Source: HyVt-105 sp049975425 (GTDB taxonomy: Bacteria; Bacteroidota; Bacteroidia; Bacteroidales; VadinHA17). From it: 64,000 bases of DNA. Position numbers and translations under genes: made by a program. The number at the start of each line of letters is the position of its first letter. The first letter of the stretch is position 1. Below the pieces are notes generated by a model, which worked only from the letters and a program-made list of their open reading frames with translations, made no database searches and was not told where the DNA came from. The DNA is taken from contig JBNGDI010000014.1 in assembly GCA_049975425.1 (NCBI GenBank), positions 8,559 through 72,558 of the forward strand, given 5' to 3'. This document shows, in pieces, positions 53,577 through 63,018 of this stretch.

Positions 53577-54585
53577 TCAGGAAAACTGGCCTACAGAAAG
53601 TTCCGTGGCTACCACCCATTTGGATGGTTTGTTCTTCAGGTGGGGAGGGAGCTGTGACAGAACCACTTCCACAAATGCATCCAGAAGATGCTGCCTGGCA
53701 TATACCGAACCGGTCACCAGGCTGATCTCTCTTACCGGTTCCACACCCCGTACAGGCTTGATCATATCTTCACGGTCGGCAGGAACCGTCATGGTAGCCA
53801 GTTCAGGAAGAAACGCCATTCCGTGCCTGCTTTCCACGATCCTCCGAAGCGATTCGATGGAATTGCTTTTGTATACCAGGTTCCCGCTGGCTCTTTTTTT
53901 CCCGGCCAGCCGGCATACAGCATTCACCTGATTCTGAAAACAATTTCCTTCTTTCAGGTACCACAGATCGTTCAGGTCGATTTCATCCATTGACACATAT
54001 TTTCTGGAGTACAGCGGATGCCGGTCGGACACATACAGAAAAAACTGTTCATAGAAAAGAGGTCGGAAATACAGTTTCCCGGCCTCTACCGGAGTGGAGA
54101 TCAATCCGCCGTCCAGGTGACCCGTTCTGATCCGCCGGATAATTTCCTCTGTAATCAGCTCTTCGATTACCAGTTCGATGCGTGGATATTCTTCCTGCAA
54201 TTCATCGATGATAAGGGGGACCAGGTAGGGTGCCAGGGTAGGAATGACCCCCAGATTCAGGGTCCCTTCCATCTTTCTCCGCAAACGGGAAGAAATCTCG
54301 TTCAAACTCTCCATTCGTTGCAATATCTCGAGCACTACCTGATACATCTCCTGTTGCATAGCAGTTCTGAATTATGCTGTTGTCANNNNNNNNNNTCTCC
54401 TCTCCTTCCGCTGTAAGTTTTAAAGGCCGGGTATGCCTGTCGATCAGGGTTATTTCGCTTTCCTGTTCCAGCAATTTAATCTGGGTGCTCAAAGCCGGCT
54501 GGGATATCCCGAGTTTGGCGGCCGCTTTTGTAAAACTTCCACTATGTATCAATTCCTTCAGATACAATAGTTGATTTAGATTCAT
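53577..54585 (-). CDS. oxyR: OxyR-like LysR regulator, interrupted near residue 63
   Basis: The first 63 residues MNLNQLLYLKELIHSGSFTK to LTAEGEE are the LysR HTH. After a 10-N gap a 260-aa frame gives the OxyR regulatory domain (NLGVIPTLAPYLVPLIIDEL, and Cys in LKEGNCFQNQVNAVCRLAG, both OxyR redox Cys positions plausible). The two frames do not join: a TAA stop lies just before the second Met. The direct repeats TCTCCT at 54347-54352 and 54396-54401 flank the insertion; removing one repeat with the intervening sequence gives LTAEGEEMYQVVLEI, which matches the family. So the gene is probably intact in the organism. Activator of peroxide defence, divergent from dps. Confidence 0.8.
54386..54395. 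other. Assembly gap (10 N) inside oxyR
   Basis: Ten N placed next to 33 nt (54353-54385) that do not fit oxyR. The size may be a filler, not a measurement. Confidence 0.95.
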
Positions 54586-54630
54586 AATTTCATATTATAT
54601 AGATATAACATATATAAATATCAATTATAG

Positions 54631-54638
54631 TATATTTG
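54631..54638 (+). promoter_or_regulatory. -7 element of dps
   Basis: TATATTTG matches TAnnTTTG, 40 nt before the dps ATG, with no -33 TTG. Weak -33 regions are usual for activator-dependent promoters, and OxyR is the divergent gene. The 93-nt intergenic region is very AT-rich. Confidence 0.6.
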
Positions 54639-54678
54639 CATTAAATAACACAAATAAAAAACCATAAAATTGACTATT

Positions 54679-55137
54679 ATGAAATCAAATGTTTACATCA
54701 ACAATCCAGACCTGGTAAATAAATTAAACCAGTTACTCAGCGATTATCAGATCTATTATCAGAATCTCCGAGCCTTTCACTGGCTGGTAAACGGACAGCA
54801 ATTTTACATGCTGCATGAAAAATTTGAAGAATTTTATACCCAATCAGCTGAAGACATTGACGAAATTGCTGAAAGGATCCTGATGATCGGAGGCAAACCG
54901 CTGCATACATTTGAAGACTATCTGAAGCACGCCAGCCTGAAGGCTGAAAAGAATGTAGAAACCCCTTCAGAAACCTTAGCCAAAACCATTGCCAACCTGG
55001 AACATCTGCTGGGTCAATTCCGCGAGGTCGCAGAAATGGCAGGAGATTCCAACGATGAAGGAACGGTAGCCCTCATGGGAGATTTTATTTCTGCTGCAGA
55101 AAAGAACCTGTGGATGCTGAACAGCCTGAAGGTGTAA
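54679..55137 (+). CDS. dps: Dps-like ferritin
   Basis: 152 residues from MKSNVYINNPDLVNKL (a Met three codons earlier is possible). Ferroxidase residues of the Dps type are in RAFHWLVNG (His) and FEEFYTQSAEDIDEIAERI (Asp, Glu). Dps dodecamers store iron, use up peroxide and bind DNA. It is divergent from oxyR and in Bacteroides dps is a known OxyR target, so peroxide induction is likely. Own terminator downstream. Confidence 0.95.
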   Translation: MKSNVYINNPDLVNKLNQLLSDYQIYYQNLRAFHWLVNGQQFYMLHEKFEEFYTQSAEDIDEIAERILMIGGKPLHTFEDYLKHASLKAEKNVETPSETLAKTIANLEHLLGQFREVAEMAGDSNDEGTVALMGDFISAAEKNLWMLNSLKV

Positions 55138-55165
55138 ATCTTTCATAAACCATCTGTTTTCCCGG

Positions 55166-55197
55166 CGGCTGAGAAAATCTCAGCCGTCTTTTTTTTT
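55166..55197 (+). terminator. Terminator of dps, overlapping the mnhG stop
   Basis: CGGCTGAGA (55166-55174) pairs with TCTCAGCCG (55178-55186), followed by a T run to 55197. On the minus strand the same bases encode the last residues KKKDG and the stop of mnhG. Confidence 0.85.
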
Positions 55198-55497
55198 CCT
55201 GTCTGTACTTCCCTCCCCATCACCCTCTTTCCCTTTCTGCGACTGGGCAATGGCGTGTGAGGCCAGGGGAGCCGTAAGGTACACGAAAACGATAACCAGA
55301 AGGGATTTCATATAAACAGGCAACAGGTTGAAAAACAGGCTGACCCCGATCAGGATCAGCATCAGTCCGAACGAACTGGCCTTGGTGGTGGCATGCATCC
55401 GGCTGTACAGATCCCTGAACCGGATCAGGCCCACCGAAGCAATGAGAATAAAAAGACTTCCGGAAAAAACCAGAAGCGACAGAAAGATCTGTTTCAT
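55180..55497 (-). CDS. mnhG: Mrp antiporter subunit G
   Basis: 105 residues with three TM segments (IFLSLLVFSGSLFILIASVG, SSFGLMLILIGVSLFFNLL, LLVIVFVYLTAPLASHAI) and the family motif RFRDLYSRMHATTKASSFG. Last gene of the usp-mnhA-G operon; its ATG overlaps mnhF's stop by 4 nt. The C-terminus is basic and lies in the dps terminator. Confidence 0.94.
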   Translation of the reverse strand: MKQIFLSLLVFSGSLFILIASVGLIRFRDLYSRMHATTKASSFGLMLILIGVSLFFNLLPVYMKSLLVIVFVYLTAPLASHAIAQSQKGKEGDGEGSTDRKKKDG

Positions 55498-55757
55498 TTC
55501 TTGTGTTTCAGGTATGCAGATATGGCCACCGTACCGATAAACGATACCATGGCAATCAGGACGGGGATATCCAGATATACAGCCTCTTCCGTGAACAAGC
55601 TGTATACCAGGATCATTCCCATGGATATGGATGCAACCAGGTCAAGGGCCACCACCCTGTCACCGGAAGCCGGCCCCCTGCCTAACCTCACCAGGGTCAG
55701 CGCCATGGCCAGGATCAGGTTAGCCAGGGCCGCGTATAAAATGGTTTGATAAATCAT
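55494..55757 (-). CDS. mnhF: Mrp antiporter subunit F
   Basis: 87 residues, three TM segments. Conserved family stretch RLGRGPASGDRVVALDLVAS near residue 25-44, with an acidic residue in the membrane. Small membrane subunit of the Na+/H+ antiporter. Overlaps mnhE by 4 nt and mnhG by 4 nt. Confidence 0.94.
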   Translation of the reverse strand: MIYQTILYAALANLILAMALTLVRLGRGPASGDRVVALDLVASISMGMILVYSLFTEEAVYLDIPVLIAMVSFIGTVAISAYLKHKK

Positions 55758-56107
55758 GGTTTTCTCACGGTAATCTGTTCGGTGATTCGGGCAATCCGTT
55801 TCTGAATGTCGTCAATCTGTTCAAGTATTTGCTCTTTCTTTTGCATGTAAAGCACATGTACAGTGGCCGATTTTTTATCCCCGCTGACATCTGTCACCAG
55901 GGTTCCCGGGGTCATGGAAACCAGGTTGCTGAACAACAACAGTCCGGTATCGGTCCTGAGACGAAGGTCCACTTTCACAAACCCCGGCCTGGTATGCAGG
56001 GTGGGACTGATTATATCCCAAGCAATCAGCAGGTTGGCCTGTAAAAGATTTACCAGGTAATACAGGGCAAACTCGAGGATATAATATAATCTCAGAAGGG
56101 TCTTCAT
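55754..56107 (-). CDS. mnhE: Mrp antiporter subunit E (short form)
   Basis: 117 residues, shorter than the usual about 160. One or two TM segments at the start (YYILEFALYYLVNLLQANLL), then the conserved part STLHTRPGFVKVDLRLRTDT (seen as SPTLHTRPGF) and NLVSMTPGTLVTDVSGD. The C-terminal coiled coil (KKEQILEQIDDIQKRI) replaces the longer tail of some relatives. Overlaps mnhD and mnhF by 4 nt each. Confidence 0.93.
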   Translation of the reverse strand: MKTLLRLYYILEFALYYLVNLLQANLLIAWDIISPTLHTRPGFVKVDLRLRTDTGLLLFSNLVSMTPGTLVTDVSGDKKSATVHVLYMQKKEQILEQIDDIQKRIARITEQITVRKP

Positions 56108-57603
56108 GGTGACAATCCGGTTAAAACACTTTCGATATAAGGAGTTACATCTGTTAATACCCGGGCGGCTTCCATGGTAAACCGGAAAACCGGACGCGCA
56201 AATATGCCCATCAGGATGCTCAGTGATCCAAGAAAAGCCGGAGGGAACAGGTCCATCCAGTTCAGCCTGACAGGAGATTTTTTATTGTCGAAAGGGTTTT
56301 CAGGCGGTTTTTTCAAAAAAGCCTCATTCCATATTTTGATCATGGAAAAGAGGGTGAGCATGGCAGTAAAAATTGCCATGGCCGTGATCCAGTAATGGCC
56401 GTCTTCCAGACCCGCTTTTATCAGGATGAATTTGGCGAAGAATCCGGAAAGAGGTGGGACCCCTGCAAGGGCAAATGCCGGAACCATAAAAAGTATGGCC
56501 AGGAAAGGCCTTTCCCTGTACAACCCGCCGATTTCCTTCAGGTCATAGCTGCCTTTTACCCTTCGGATCAAGCCGGCTACCATAAAGATAGCGGTTTTGG
56601 CCAGCATGTTATGGATCATAAAAAACAGCCCTCCTGCTATTCCCAGCAGCGTATAGATACCCAGGCCCATCACCATGTATCCAATCTGGCTGATAATATG
56701 ATAGGAAAGCACCCGCCGGATTTCGTATTGAGCGGTGGCAGCCATGCCCCCAATCACCATGGTGAGGCCAGCCACCACCAGAAAAAGATGTTGCCAGAAC
56801 ACCTGATCATGCATAAACAAAAGGGTAAACACCCGGATCATGGCATACACTCCTACTTTTGACAGTAATCCGGCAAACAACGAGGTAATAGTGATATTGG
56901 GCGTATGATATGAAGCCGGCAGCCAGAAGTGAAGGGGAAAAACGGCCGCCTTGATCCCGAAGGCCACAAAGATCAGGATAGCAGGAGCATTCAATGAGGC
57001 AACATATTCTCCCTGACGCATCAGTTCTGCCAGATGCGCCAAATTCAGGGTACCCGTTTTTCCGTAAAACAGTCCGGTTCCTGCCAGAAAAAACAGGGAC
57101 CCCAGCAGGTTCAGAGCCAGGTATTTAACACCTCCCTTCAATTGTTGCGGCGTACTGCCGTATGTGATCAGCACAAAAGAAGAAAGCAGCAGGACCTCAA
57201 ACCAGACAAACAGGTTAAACAGGTCGCCCGTGATCAGCGAACCGTTCATTCCCATGGCCAGTGAAAAGAAAAAAACGTAAAACCTGTTGTTGCAGCAATC
57301 TTCCCTGATAAACCGGACAGAAAAAACCGATACGGCCACGAGAACCACCGACCCGGCCATCAACATCAGCCCGCTGAACAGATCAATCACCAGGGTTATA
57401 CCGAAAGGGACTCTCCATCCCCCCACCTGCAGGGTCAGGATACCGGAATGTCTCACCGATGCAAACAGGAAAACCGAGCAGGCAAGCAATAACAGGCTGC
57501 CGACCACGCCGGTCCACCTGGCCATGGTATCCGACCTGTTGATGATCATAATGATCATCAGCACCAGAGGAATCAATACGGGCAGGGCGGCTGCAGTGTT
57601 CAT
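56104..57603 (-). CDS. mnhD: Mrp antiporter subunit D
   Basis: 499 residues with about 14 TM segments, homologous to complex I NuoN/NuoM-type proton channels. Conserved Glu in FVWFEVLLLSSFVLI and Lys in YLALNLLGS and PLHFWLPASYHTPNITITS. Proton-pumping-type subunit of the Mrp complex. Start directly abuts the mnhC stop (no gap). Confidence 0.95.
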   Translation of the reverse strand: MNTAAALPVLIPLVLMIIMIINRSDTMARWTGVVGSLLLLACSVFLFASVRHSGILTLQVGGWRVPFGITLVIDLFSGLMLMAGSVVLVAVSVFSVRFIREDCCNNRFYVFFFSLAMGMNGSLITGDLFNLFVWFEVLLLSSFVLITYGSTPQQLKGGVKYLALNLLGSLFFLAGTGLFYGKTGTLNLAHLAELMRQGEYVASLNAPAILIFVAFGIKAAVFPLHFWLPASYHTPNITITSLFAGLLSKVGVYAMIRVFTLLFMHDQVFWQHLFLVVAGLTMVIGGMAATAQYEIRRVLSYHIISQIGYMVMGLGIYTLLGIAGGLFFMIHNMLAKTAIFMVAGLIRRVKGSYDLKEIGGLYRERPFLAILFMVPAFALAGVPPLSGFFAKFILIKAGLEDGHYWITAMAIFTAMLTLFSMIKIWNEAFLKKPPENPFDNKKSPVRLNWMDLFPPAFLGSLSILMGIFARPVFRFTMEAARVLTDVTPYIESVLTGLSP

Positions 57604-57948
57604 TTAGTTGTCGGTTCGTTTCAACTGGTCCAGGTCATCGGTTCCGGTTACCTGAAAAAACCGGTATTTTAAAGCCAGTGTAAAGGCGGTGATCCCCAGA
57701 CCGATTACAACAGCCGTAAGCACCAGGGCCTGAGGTACCGGATCGGCCAAAGTAATTTTTTCGCCTCCTTCATCACGGATAAAAGCAGGCGATCCGGCCA
57801 GCAGGCCTGATGCCATAAATACCAGCAGGTTGGTGGCATTGCTGATAAAAATAAACCCGATAATAAATTTTACAATGCTCCTTCGGAGTAGCAGGTATAC
57901 TCCGGCAGTGAACAGTATTCCCACAAGGATGGCCAGTATCATTTCCAT
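57604..57948 (-). CDS. mnhC: Mrp antiporter subunit C
   Basis: 114 residues, three TM segments, NuoK-like. Conserved Glu-containing ILAILVGILFTAGVYLLLRR and the FISNATNLLVFMASG stretch, then ADPVPQALVLTAVVIG. Overlaps mnhB by 10 nt and abuts mnhD. Confidence 0.95.
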   Translation of the reverse strand: MEMILAILVGILFTAGVYLLLRRSIVKFIIGFIFISNATNLLVFMASGLLAGSPAFIRDEGGEKITLADPVPQALVLTAVVIGLGITAFTLALKYRFFQVTGTDDLDQLKRTDN

Positions 57949-58364
57949 TTTTCAGGTATTTTCAGGGAAAAAAGAAACAACAGAATCACCCCCGTTACCG
58001 AAAGAAAGAGCCCCGTATCGAATACCAGGGGCGTTCCCAGTTTGAGTTCCCCGGCCAGAGGAAGGACCGGCTTCACCCAGACACCTGCCATGAACGGCCT
58101 GTTTGTAAGCCAGGCAGGAAAAAAGCTCAGGAGTATCATAATCAGGCCGGCACTTAACAGGGTAACCGGTCTGACCGGGAAATCACGGAATACCTTTTCT
58201 TCCGAATAGGAAAGACTCCGGAAAACAACGGCAAGACCAGCCAGCAGCCCTGCAATGAATCCTCCCCCGGGAAAATGATGTCCCCTCAGCAAAGCCGTAA
58301 AAGCAAAAAACAGCAACAGCCACCGGATATACTTTTCCGCAATCTGTAAAATAACCGAATTCAT
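57939..58364 (-). CDS. mnhB: Mrp antiporter subunit B
   Basis: 141 residues with four TM segments and the typical RGHHFPGGGFIAGLLAG motif at about 28-44 and LVFDTGLFLSVTGVIL near 110. Overlaps mnhA by 4 nt and mnhC by 10 nt. Confidence 0.95.
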   Translation of the reverse strand: MNSVILQIAEKYIRWLLLFFAFTALLRGHHFPGGGFIAGLLAGLAVVFRSLSYSEEKVFRDFPVRPVTLLSAGLIMILLSFFPAWLTNRPFMAGVWVKPVLPLAGELKLGTPLVFDTGLFLSVTGVILLFLFSLKIPEKWK

Positions 58365-60709
58365 ATTTTTCTTGATTTTTTCCCGATTAAAACAAGGATA
58401 CCCAGGGCAGCAGCGATCAAAACCACCGTTTCACCCAGTGTATCGAAAGCCCTGAAATCAACCAGGATCACATTTACCACGTTCCTTCCGAAAGCATCGG
58501 TCAAACTCCGATCCTGAAAATATTCCGAAACAGGTTTCGGCACATTCGCCTGTACGGCAAAAAGGGCCACCATGGTCATCACACTGCCGAATACAAGGGC
58601 CACCGTCAGGTCCCTGATACGTGTCCTCCTGGTGGAAAGGATGGCAAAACGGGGAAGGCGCTGTAGCACCAGGAAAAACATCACAACGGTAAGCGTTTCG
58701 ACCAGGATCTGGGTTATGGCCAGGTCTACTGCACTGAAATACATGTATATCAGCGATATACCGTATCCGACGACCCCCATGGCAATGATGGCGGCCATTC
58801 TCGACCGGGTAAGGGTGCTGAACAGAACGGCAGGCACCATCACCCCCACCAGGGCCGGGATAAAGAAGGATTCAACCCGGACATGCATTCCCGGCCATTC
58901 GGCTCCTCCCAGGATCACATGCCCCCACATCAAAAAGGCAGTAAACAATACAATGGTCAGAATATAATACCGGTGGTACCCGTGTTGCATTGCTTTCTCC
59001 TTACGCCCTGAAAAAGCTATGAACCGGTCAATGGCAGCTGAGAACAGTTCGCTGAACCGGATGTAGAAAATCGCATTGTTCATTCGCCTCCACGCTTCCA
59101 GCAGGGTGGTTTTCCGGATGATCAGCCATGACAGGAGCAGTCCGAAGAAAACCGTAAACAGGCTGAGGAAAAACACCGTGTTCATTCCGTGCCATATTTT
59201 CAGATCCACTGCCCCGGCCCCGGAAAACATGACCGGAAGCGCCGTATTCATCAGGGTATTCCCGATCAGGTCGGGAAACAAACCCAGCACCAGGCTGAAC
59301 AATACCAGAACAGCCGGACCCGCCAGCATGAGCCAACCCTTTTCATCGGGGGCCACGGCATACCGGCGTGGCGGGCCCATAAATATTTTATAAAGGAATG
59401 CCAGAGAAACAGCCACCATCAGAATATTCGACAAAACCCCCAGTACAAGCAACGGAGAATTGATGCCCGGCAGTTCCACCTTGGCCTCATAGATCAGTTC
59501 CTTCCCCAGAAAACCCAGCATGGGAGGCAGTCCGGCCATCGACAGCGCCGCCAGCAGAGCAATGACAAAACTTACCGGCATATGCCGCGCCAGTCCGCCC
59601 AACCGGTCAATATCCCTGGTCCCTGTCTTTTTTTCAATCATTCCGGCCATCATAAACAGGGTGGCTTTGTACATGGCATGAACAAACAGAAAGATCAGGG
59701 CGGCGCTGGCCGATTGCTCCGTATCGATCCCGATCAGCAGGATCAGAATGCCCAGTCCGTTGATGGTGGTGTAGGCCAGAATGGACTTGATATCTTTTTG
59801 TGTGATGGCAAAATACGATCCCACCAGCATGGTCAGAACCCCCACCAAAGAAATGATGTATTTCCATTCGGGGGTCCCTCCCAAAACGGGAGCCAGCCTG
59901 GCCAGCAGAAAAAAACCCGCCTTGACCATGGTGGCCGAATGGAGGTAAGCGCTCACAGGGGCCGGGGCTTTCATGGCTGCAGGAAGCCAGAAGTGGAAGG
60001 GAAACTGGGCCGATTTGGTAAAAGCTCCTACCAGGATCAAAACCAGGCCGGGTACATAGAGGGGACTTCCCCTGATCTCGGCAGAAGATGCTACCCATGC
60101 CGAAAGGGAATAGCTGCCGGGAATGCTCCCCAGCAGGATAATCCCGGCCAGCATACACAAGCCCCCGAATCCGGTAATGTATAACGACTGAAAGGCAGCC
60201 CGGCGGGCTTCCGCCTTTTCATGAAAAAATCCGATCAGCAGGAATGACAGCACACTGGTCAGTTCCCAGAAAATGAATAACTGGATCAGATTGGCTGAAA
60301 GAACCAGCCCCATCATGGAACCGGCAAAAAGAAAAAGATACAGGTAAAACCGCCCGGTCTCCCGATAATCCTTCATGTACACCCTGGCATACAGAAAGAT
60401 GAGGGACCCGATGCCTGAGACCAGCACAGCCATTGACAGGCTTAGCCCATCAAGCAGAAATTCCAGTTCCAGGCCGAGTTCCCGGATCCATGGGGTTAGC
60501 TGGTACCATGCGCCCGACCGGGTAATAACCGGAAGTTTGAACAGAAAGAAAAGAAACAATCCTGCCAGCAGGAGAGCCGGCACCAGCGGCCGTCTTGTCC
60601 CGCGATATCCCGGAAAAAGGAAGGCTGCTGCCCCCGCGATCAGATATATCAGCAATGCATGATGCATCATCAGGGAGTCAATCTGCCCGGTGATGGAGTC
60701 AGGTAGCAA
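58361..60709 (-). CDS. mnhA: Mrp antiporter subunit A
   Basis: 782 residues, the largest subunit. The N-terminal part is NuoL-like with about 14 TM segments (ELTSVLSFLLIGF, SAQFPFHFWLPAAMKAPAPVS), and the C-terminal part carries the extra MnhA-specific segments (VDLAITQILVETLTVVMFF and a final TM pair). Main ion-translocating subunit; the complex exchanges cytoplasmic Na+ for protons and supports pH and salt tolerance. The usp stop overlaps its start by 11 nt, and mnhB follows with a 4-nt overlap. Confidence 0.96.
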   Translation of the reverse strand: MLPDSITGQIDSLMMHHALLIYLIAGAAAFLFPGYRGTRRPLVPALLLAGLFLFFLFKLPVITRSGAWYQLTPWIRELGLELEFLLDGLSLSMAVLVSGIGSLIFLYARVYMKDYRETGRFYLYLFLFAGSMMGLVLSANLIQLFIFWELTSVLSFLLIGFFHEKAEARRAAFQSLYITGFGGLCMLAGIILLGSIPGSYSLSAWVASSAEIRGSPLYVPGLVLILVGAFTKSAQFPFHFWLPAAMKAPAPVSAYLHSATMVKAGFFLLARLAPVLGGTPEWKYIISLVGVLTMLVGSYFAITQKDIKSILAYTTINGLGILILLIGIDTEQSASAALIFLFVHAMYKATLFMMAGMIEKKTGTRDIDRLGGLARHMPVSFVIALLAALSMAGLPPMLGFLGKELIYEAKVELPGINSPLLVLGVLSNILMVAVSLAFLYKIFMGPPRRYAVAPDEKGWLMLAGPAVLVLFSLVLGLFPDLIGNTLMNTALPVMFSGAGAVDLKIWHGMNTVFFLSLFTVFFGLLLSWLIIRKTTLLEAWRRMNNAIFYIRFSELFSAAIDRFIAFSGRKEKAMQHGYHRYYILTIVLFTAFLMWGHVILGGAEWPGMHVRVESFFIPALVGVMVPAVLFSTLTRSRMAAIIAMGVVGYGISLIYMYFSAVDLAITQILVETLTVVMFFLVLQRLPRFAILSTRRTRIRDLTVALVFGSVMTMVALFAVQANVPKPVSEYFQDRSLTDAFGRNVVNVILVDFRAFDTLGETVVLIAAALGILVLIGKKSRKI

Positions 60710-61601
60710 ACAACATGCCCAGTGGATCCACGATCCCCTTGATGGTTATTCCGAAATTCTTTTTCGATGCCGAAGAGGTCAAGGTCATTACCGGAACTTC
60801 CGATTCATTGATAATATGGTGCGCAAAAGCCCCGATGTAATTGTCGTAGGTATAACCCTCCTCGTGGGTCATGACCAGGATCATCCCGGCCCCGATCTCC
60901 CGGGTGTATTCCAGAACCCTGATATAAGGAGGAGTATCCGAACGTTCAAAAAGCTTCATGTGGCAATGCACCCCGTTTTCTTCCAGGCTTTTCTTCGCGT
61001 CCTTCAGTCTCTGGTATATCCTGCTATCCTTGATACTGATCCCTCCGATGACCACTGATACCAGATGAATTTCGGCCCCGTAATTCAGTCCGTATACCAG
61101 TGCGCTGAACAACTGTCGCCTCACACTCCGGGTCAGATCCAGTGGCACCACGATTTTATCCCCCGGTTTTTCGATATTCCCTTTAACAGTCAGAACGGGA
61201 ACCGGCGATTTCAGGGTTACATGGTACACCGTAGTTCCCAGTTCCTGCTCGGCTCCCGACCCCTGATGGTTTTCCCCCAGAAAGATCATTCGTGCCCGGA
61301 TATCTTCCGCCACCTCAAGGATTTCCTGATATGGTTTTCCCTTTTCCACGCGGGTGGTTATCTTCAACCCGGGATATTCATCCTTAACCGGGGAAGCCAG
61401 CTCAAGCATGCGGTTCTTGGCCTGATCGGCGATCCTGACCAGATGGTCGCCGGAAGCAAAAAAATCTGCCAGAAGGCCTGGTGTTTCCAGCACATTCAGC
61501 AAAACAATGCTGAAATTCTGATCGGAGGCAAAGCGGCAGGCCACCCGAAACGCCTTGAGTGAAGGGTCTCTGAAATCGACCGGTACGAGCAGGTTTTTCA
61601 T
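60699..61601 (-). CDS. Tandem universal stress protein
   Basis: 300 residues with two UspA domains: one at about 1-150 (KNLLVPVDFRDPSLKAFRVA) and a second from about 150 (GDKIVVPLDLTRSVRRQL). The domain-typical ATP-binding G-2x-G-9x-G motif is not obvious. First gene of the antiporter operon, overlapping mnhA by 11 nt, so it is probably made with the antiporter and may respond to the same salt or pH stress. USPs next to antiporter genes occur in several phyla. Confidence 0.88.
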   Translation of the reverse strand: MKNLLVPVDFRDPSLKAFRVACRFASDQNFSIVLLNVLETPGLLADFFASGDHLVRIADQAKNRMLELASPVKDEYPGLKITTRVEKGKPYQEILEVAEDIRARMIFLGENHQGSGAEQELGTTVYHVTLKSPVPVLTVKGNIEKPGDKIVVPLDLTRSVRRQLFSALVYGLNYGAEIHLVSVVIGGISIKDSRIYQRLKDAKKSLEENGVHCHMKLFERSDTPPYIRVLEYTREIGAGMILVMTHEEGYTYDNYIGAFAHHIINESEVPVMTLTSSASKKNFGITIKGIVDPLGMLFAT

Positions 61602-61749
61602 AATTCAGGATGTATTATTTTTATTTAACCTGTTTTTTTCAGCGTGATTTTCTCCACATAAAATCAATACAAAATAAGCAGGTTTTGTTCAATTATTGCA
61701 ATTTGCCCCATGTTTAGCTCCAGATCATCCGGCATGGAGATCGGGTTTG

Positions 61750-63009
61750 TTAAGTTCTTTTCCTTTGCCGTGAGATGAAAGCCATGATCAGTGGGAAAAC
61801 CATCAATATCAATGCCGAAGTAATCATCAGGCCGTATCCCACCCCCAGCCATTCGGCACAAAAACCGAGTACCAGGGCCAGCAAAGCCGCAAACAGGGTT
61901 TCGGCCTGTGACTCAGCCGAAAGGGCGGAAGCCAGAATATCCTGATCCAGTTTTTCCGACACATAGGCGATACCCGCCGGTTTACGCAGGTTCTCAAGCA
62001 CAAACACCAGAAAATAGAAAAGAATGGCCAGAAGCACCATGCCAAGTTCATAAAACAATCCGCTCAACATACCGGCCCCCACCCCCGCAATCAGGGTAAG
62101 GTTCACCACCAGAGCGATATTTCCGATGCGTTCGGTTACTTTTCCGGAAGACCGGGAAGCAAAAGACGTAAGGAAATACAGGATAAAATAAAAAACGCCA
62201 ACCAGCACCGCGGCCCGCTGTTTATCCTCCAGACCCACCATCAGAGGCAATCCCAGGGCAAAAGTCCGGATAAACGGCTGCAGGTAATCTTTCACTGCTT
62301 TGTAATATCCGCTGAAAGAGGAAACATTCAGAATAGCTCCCAGTACGGCCGGATTCCTGAATGAATGAATAAACTGACGCACCACTTTTTTATAGTTCCG
62401 CCCGATATCCCTCAGATCAGTTCCCCTCTCTTTGCCGTCAAGAACAGAAGGATAACTCATCATCAGCACCATATCCAGCACGTATGGAATGGTAGAATAC
62501 AGGAAAACCGACTGGTATGATCCCTCGTGGAAAACAATGAGGGCAGCCAGGAGGGAAGACAGGGCCGAACCCATTTGCGACCAACCCCGGGTATGACCGT
62601 AATAATGGGTTTTCTGGTCCTGCCAACCGTTGATCCGGAGGTATTCGAAGATCATGGCCTTATGGGTGCCGGTGCGGAAGGCATCTCCCAAAGAATACAG
62701 CAGCATGGCGCCAATGAAAGGGACGAATCCCGATGTGAGATAAAAAACGATGAATGAAGCGATATAGAACAGAAAGCAGGTGATCATGGCCTTTCGCCGC
62801 CCCATGGCATCGGCCAGGATCCCCGAGGGAACCTCGAAAATATTGCGGGTCACCTCCCGGATGGCATACAGGGTTCCGATCTGCGTGAAAATCAGGCCCT
62901 TCTCCAGAAAGAACAGCAGCAGGAAAGGATCGAAGAATTTCAGGTTCTTCAGAAAACCGTACAGGCTGAATTTATAATATTGTAAATCTTTCCGGAAACG
63001 GGCTGGCAT
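61750..63009 (-). CDS. MFS transporter
   Basis: 419 residues with about 12 TM segments. The conserved loop between TM2 and TM3 appears as GILADAMGRRKAM, and a second half begins at about 210 after a basic central loop (GKERGTDLRDIGRNYKKVVR). A drug or metabolite exporter is likely; the substrate is not predictable. Starts about 13 nt after a TATATTTG element on the minus strand and is divergent from yaaA. Confidence 0.88.
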   Translation of the reverse strand: MPARFRKDLQYYKFSLYGFLKNLKFFDPFLLLFFLEKGLIFTQIGTLYAIREVTRNIFEVPSGILADAMGRRKAMITCFLFYIASFIVFYLTSGFVPFIGAMLLYSLGDAFRTGTHKAMIFEYLRINGWQDQKTHYYGHTRGWSQMGSALSSLLAALIVFHEGSYQSVFLYSTIPYVLDMVLMMSYPSVLDGKERGTDLRDIGRNYKKVVRQFIHSFRNPAVLGAILNVSSFSGYYKAVKDYLQPFIRTFALGLPLMVGLEDKQRAAVLVGVFYFILYFLTSFASRSSGKVTERIGNIALVVNLTLIAGVGAGMLSGLFYELGMVLLAILFYFLVFVLENLRKPAGIAYVSEKLDQDILASALSAESQAETLFAALLALVLGFCAEWLGVGYGLMITSALILMVFPLIMAFISRQRKRT

Positions 63010-63018
63010 ACCGGGGAA

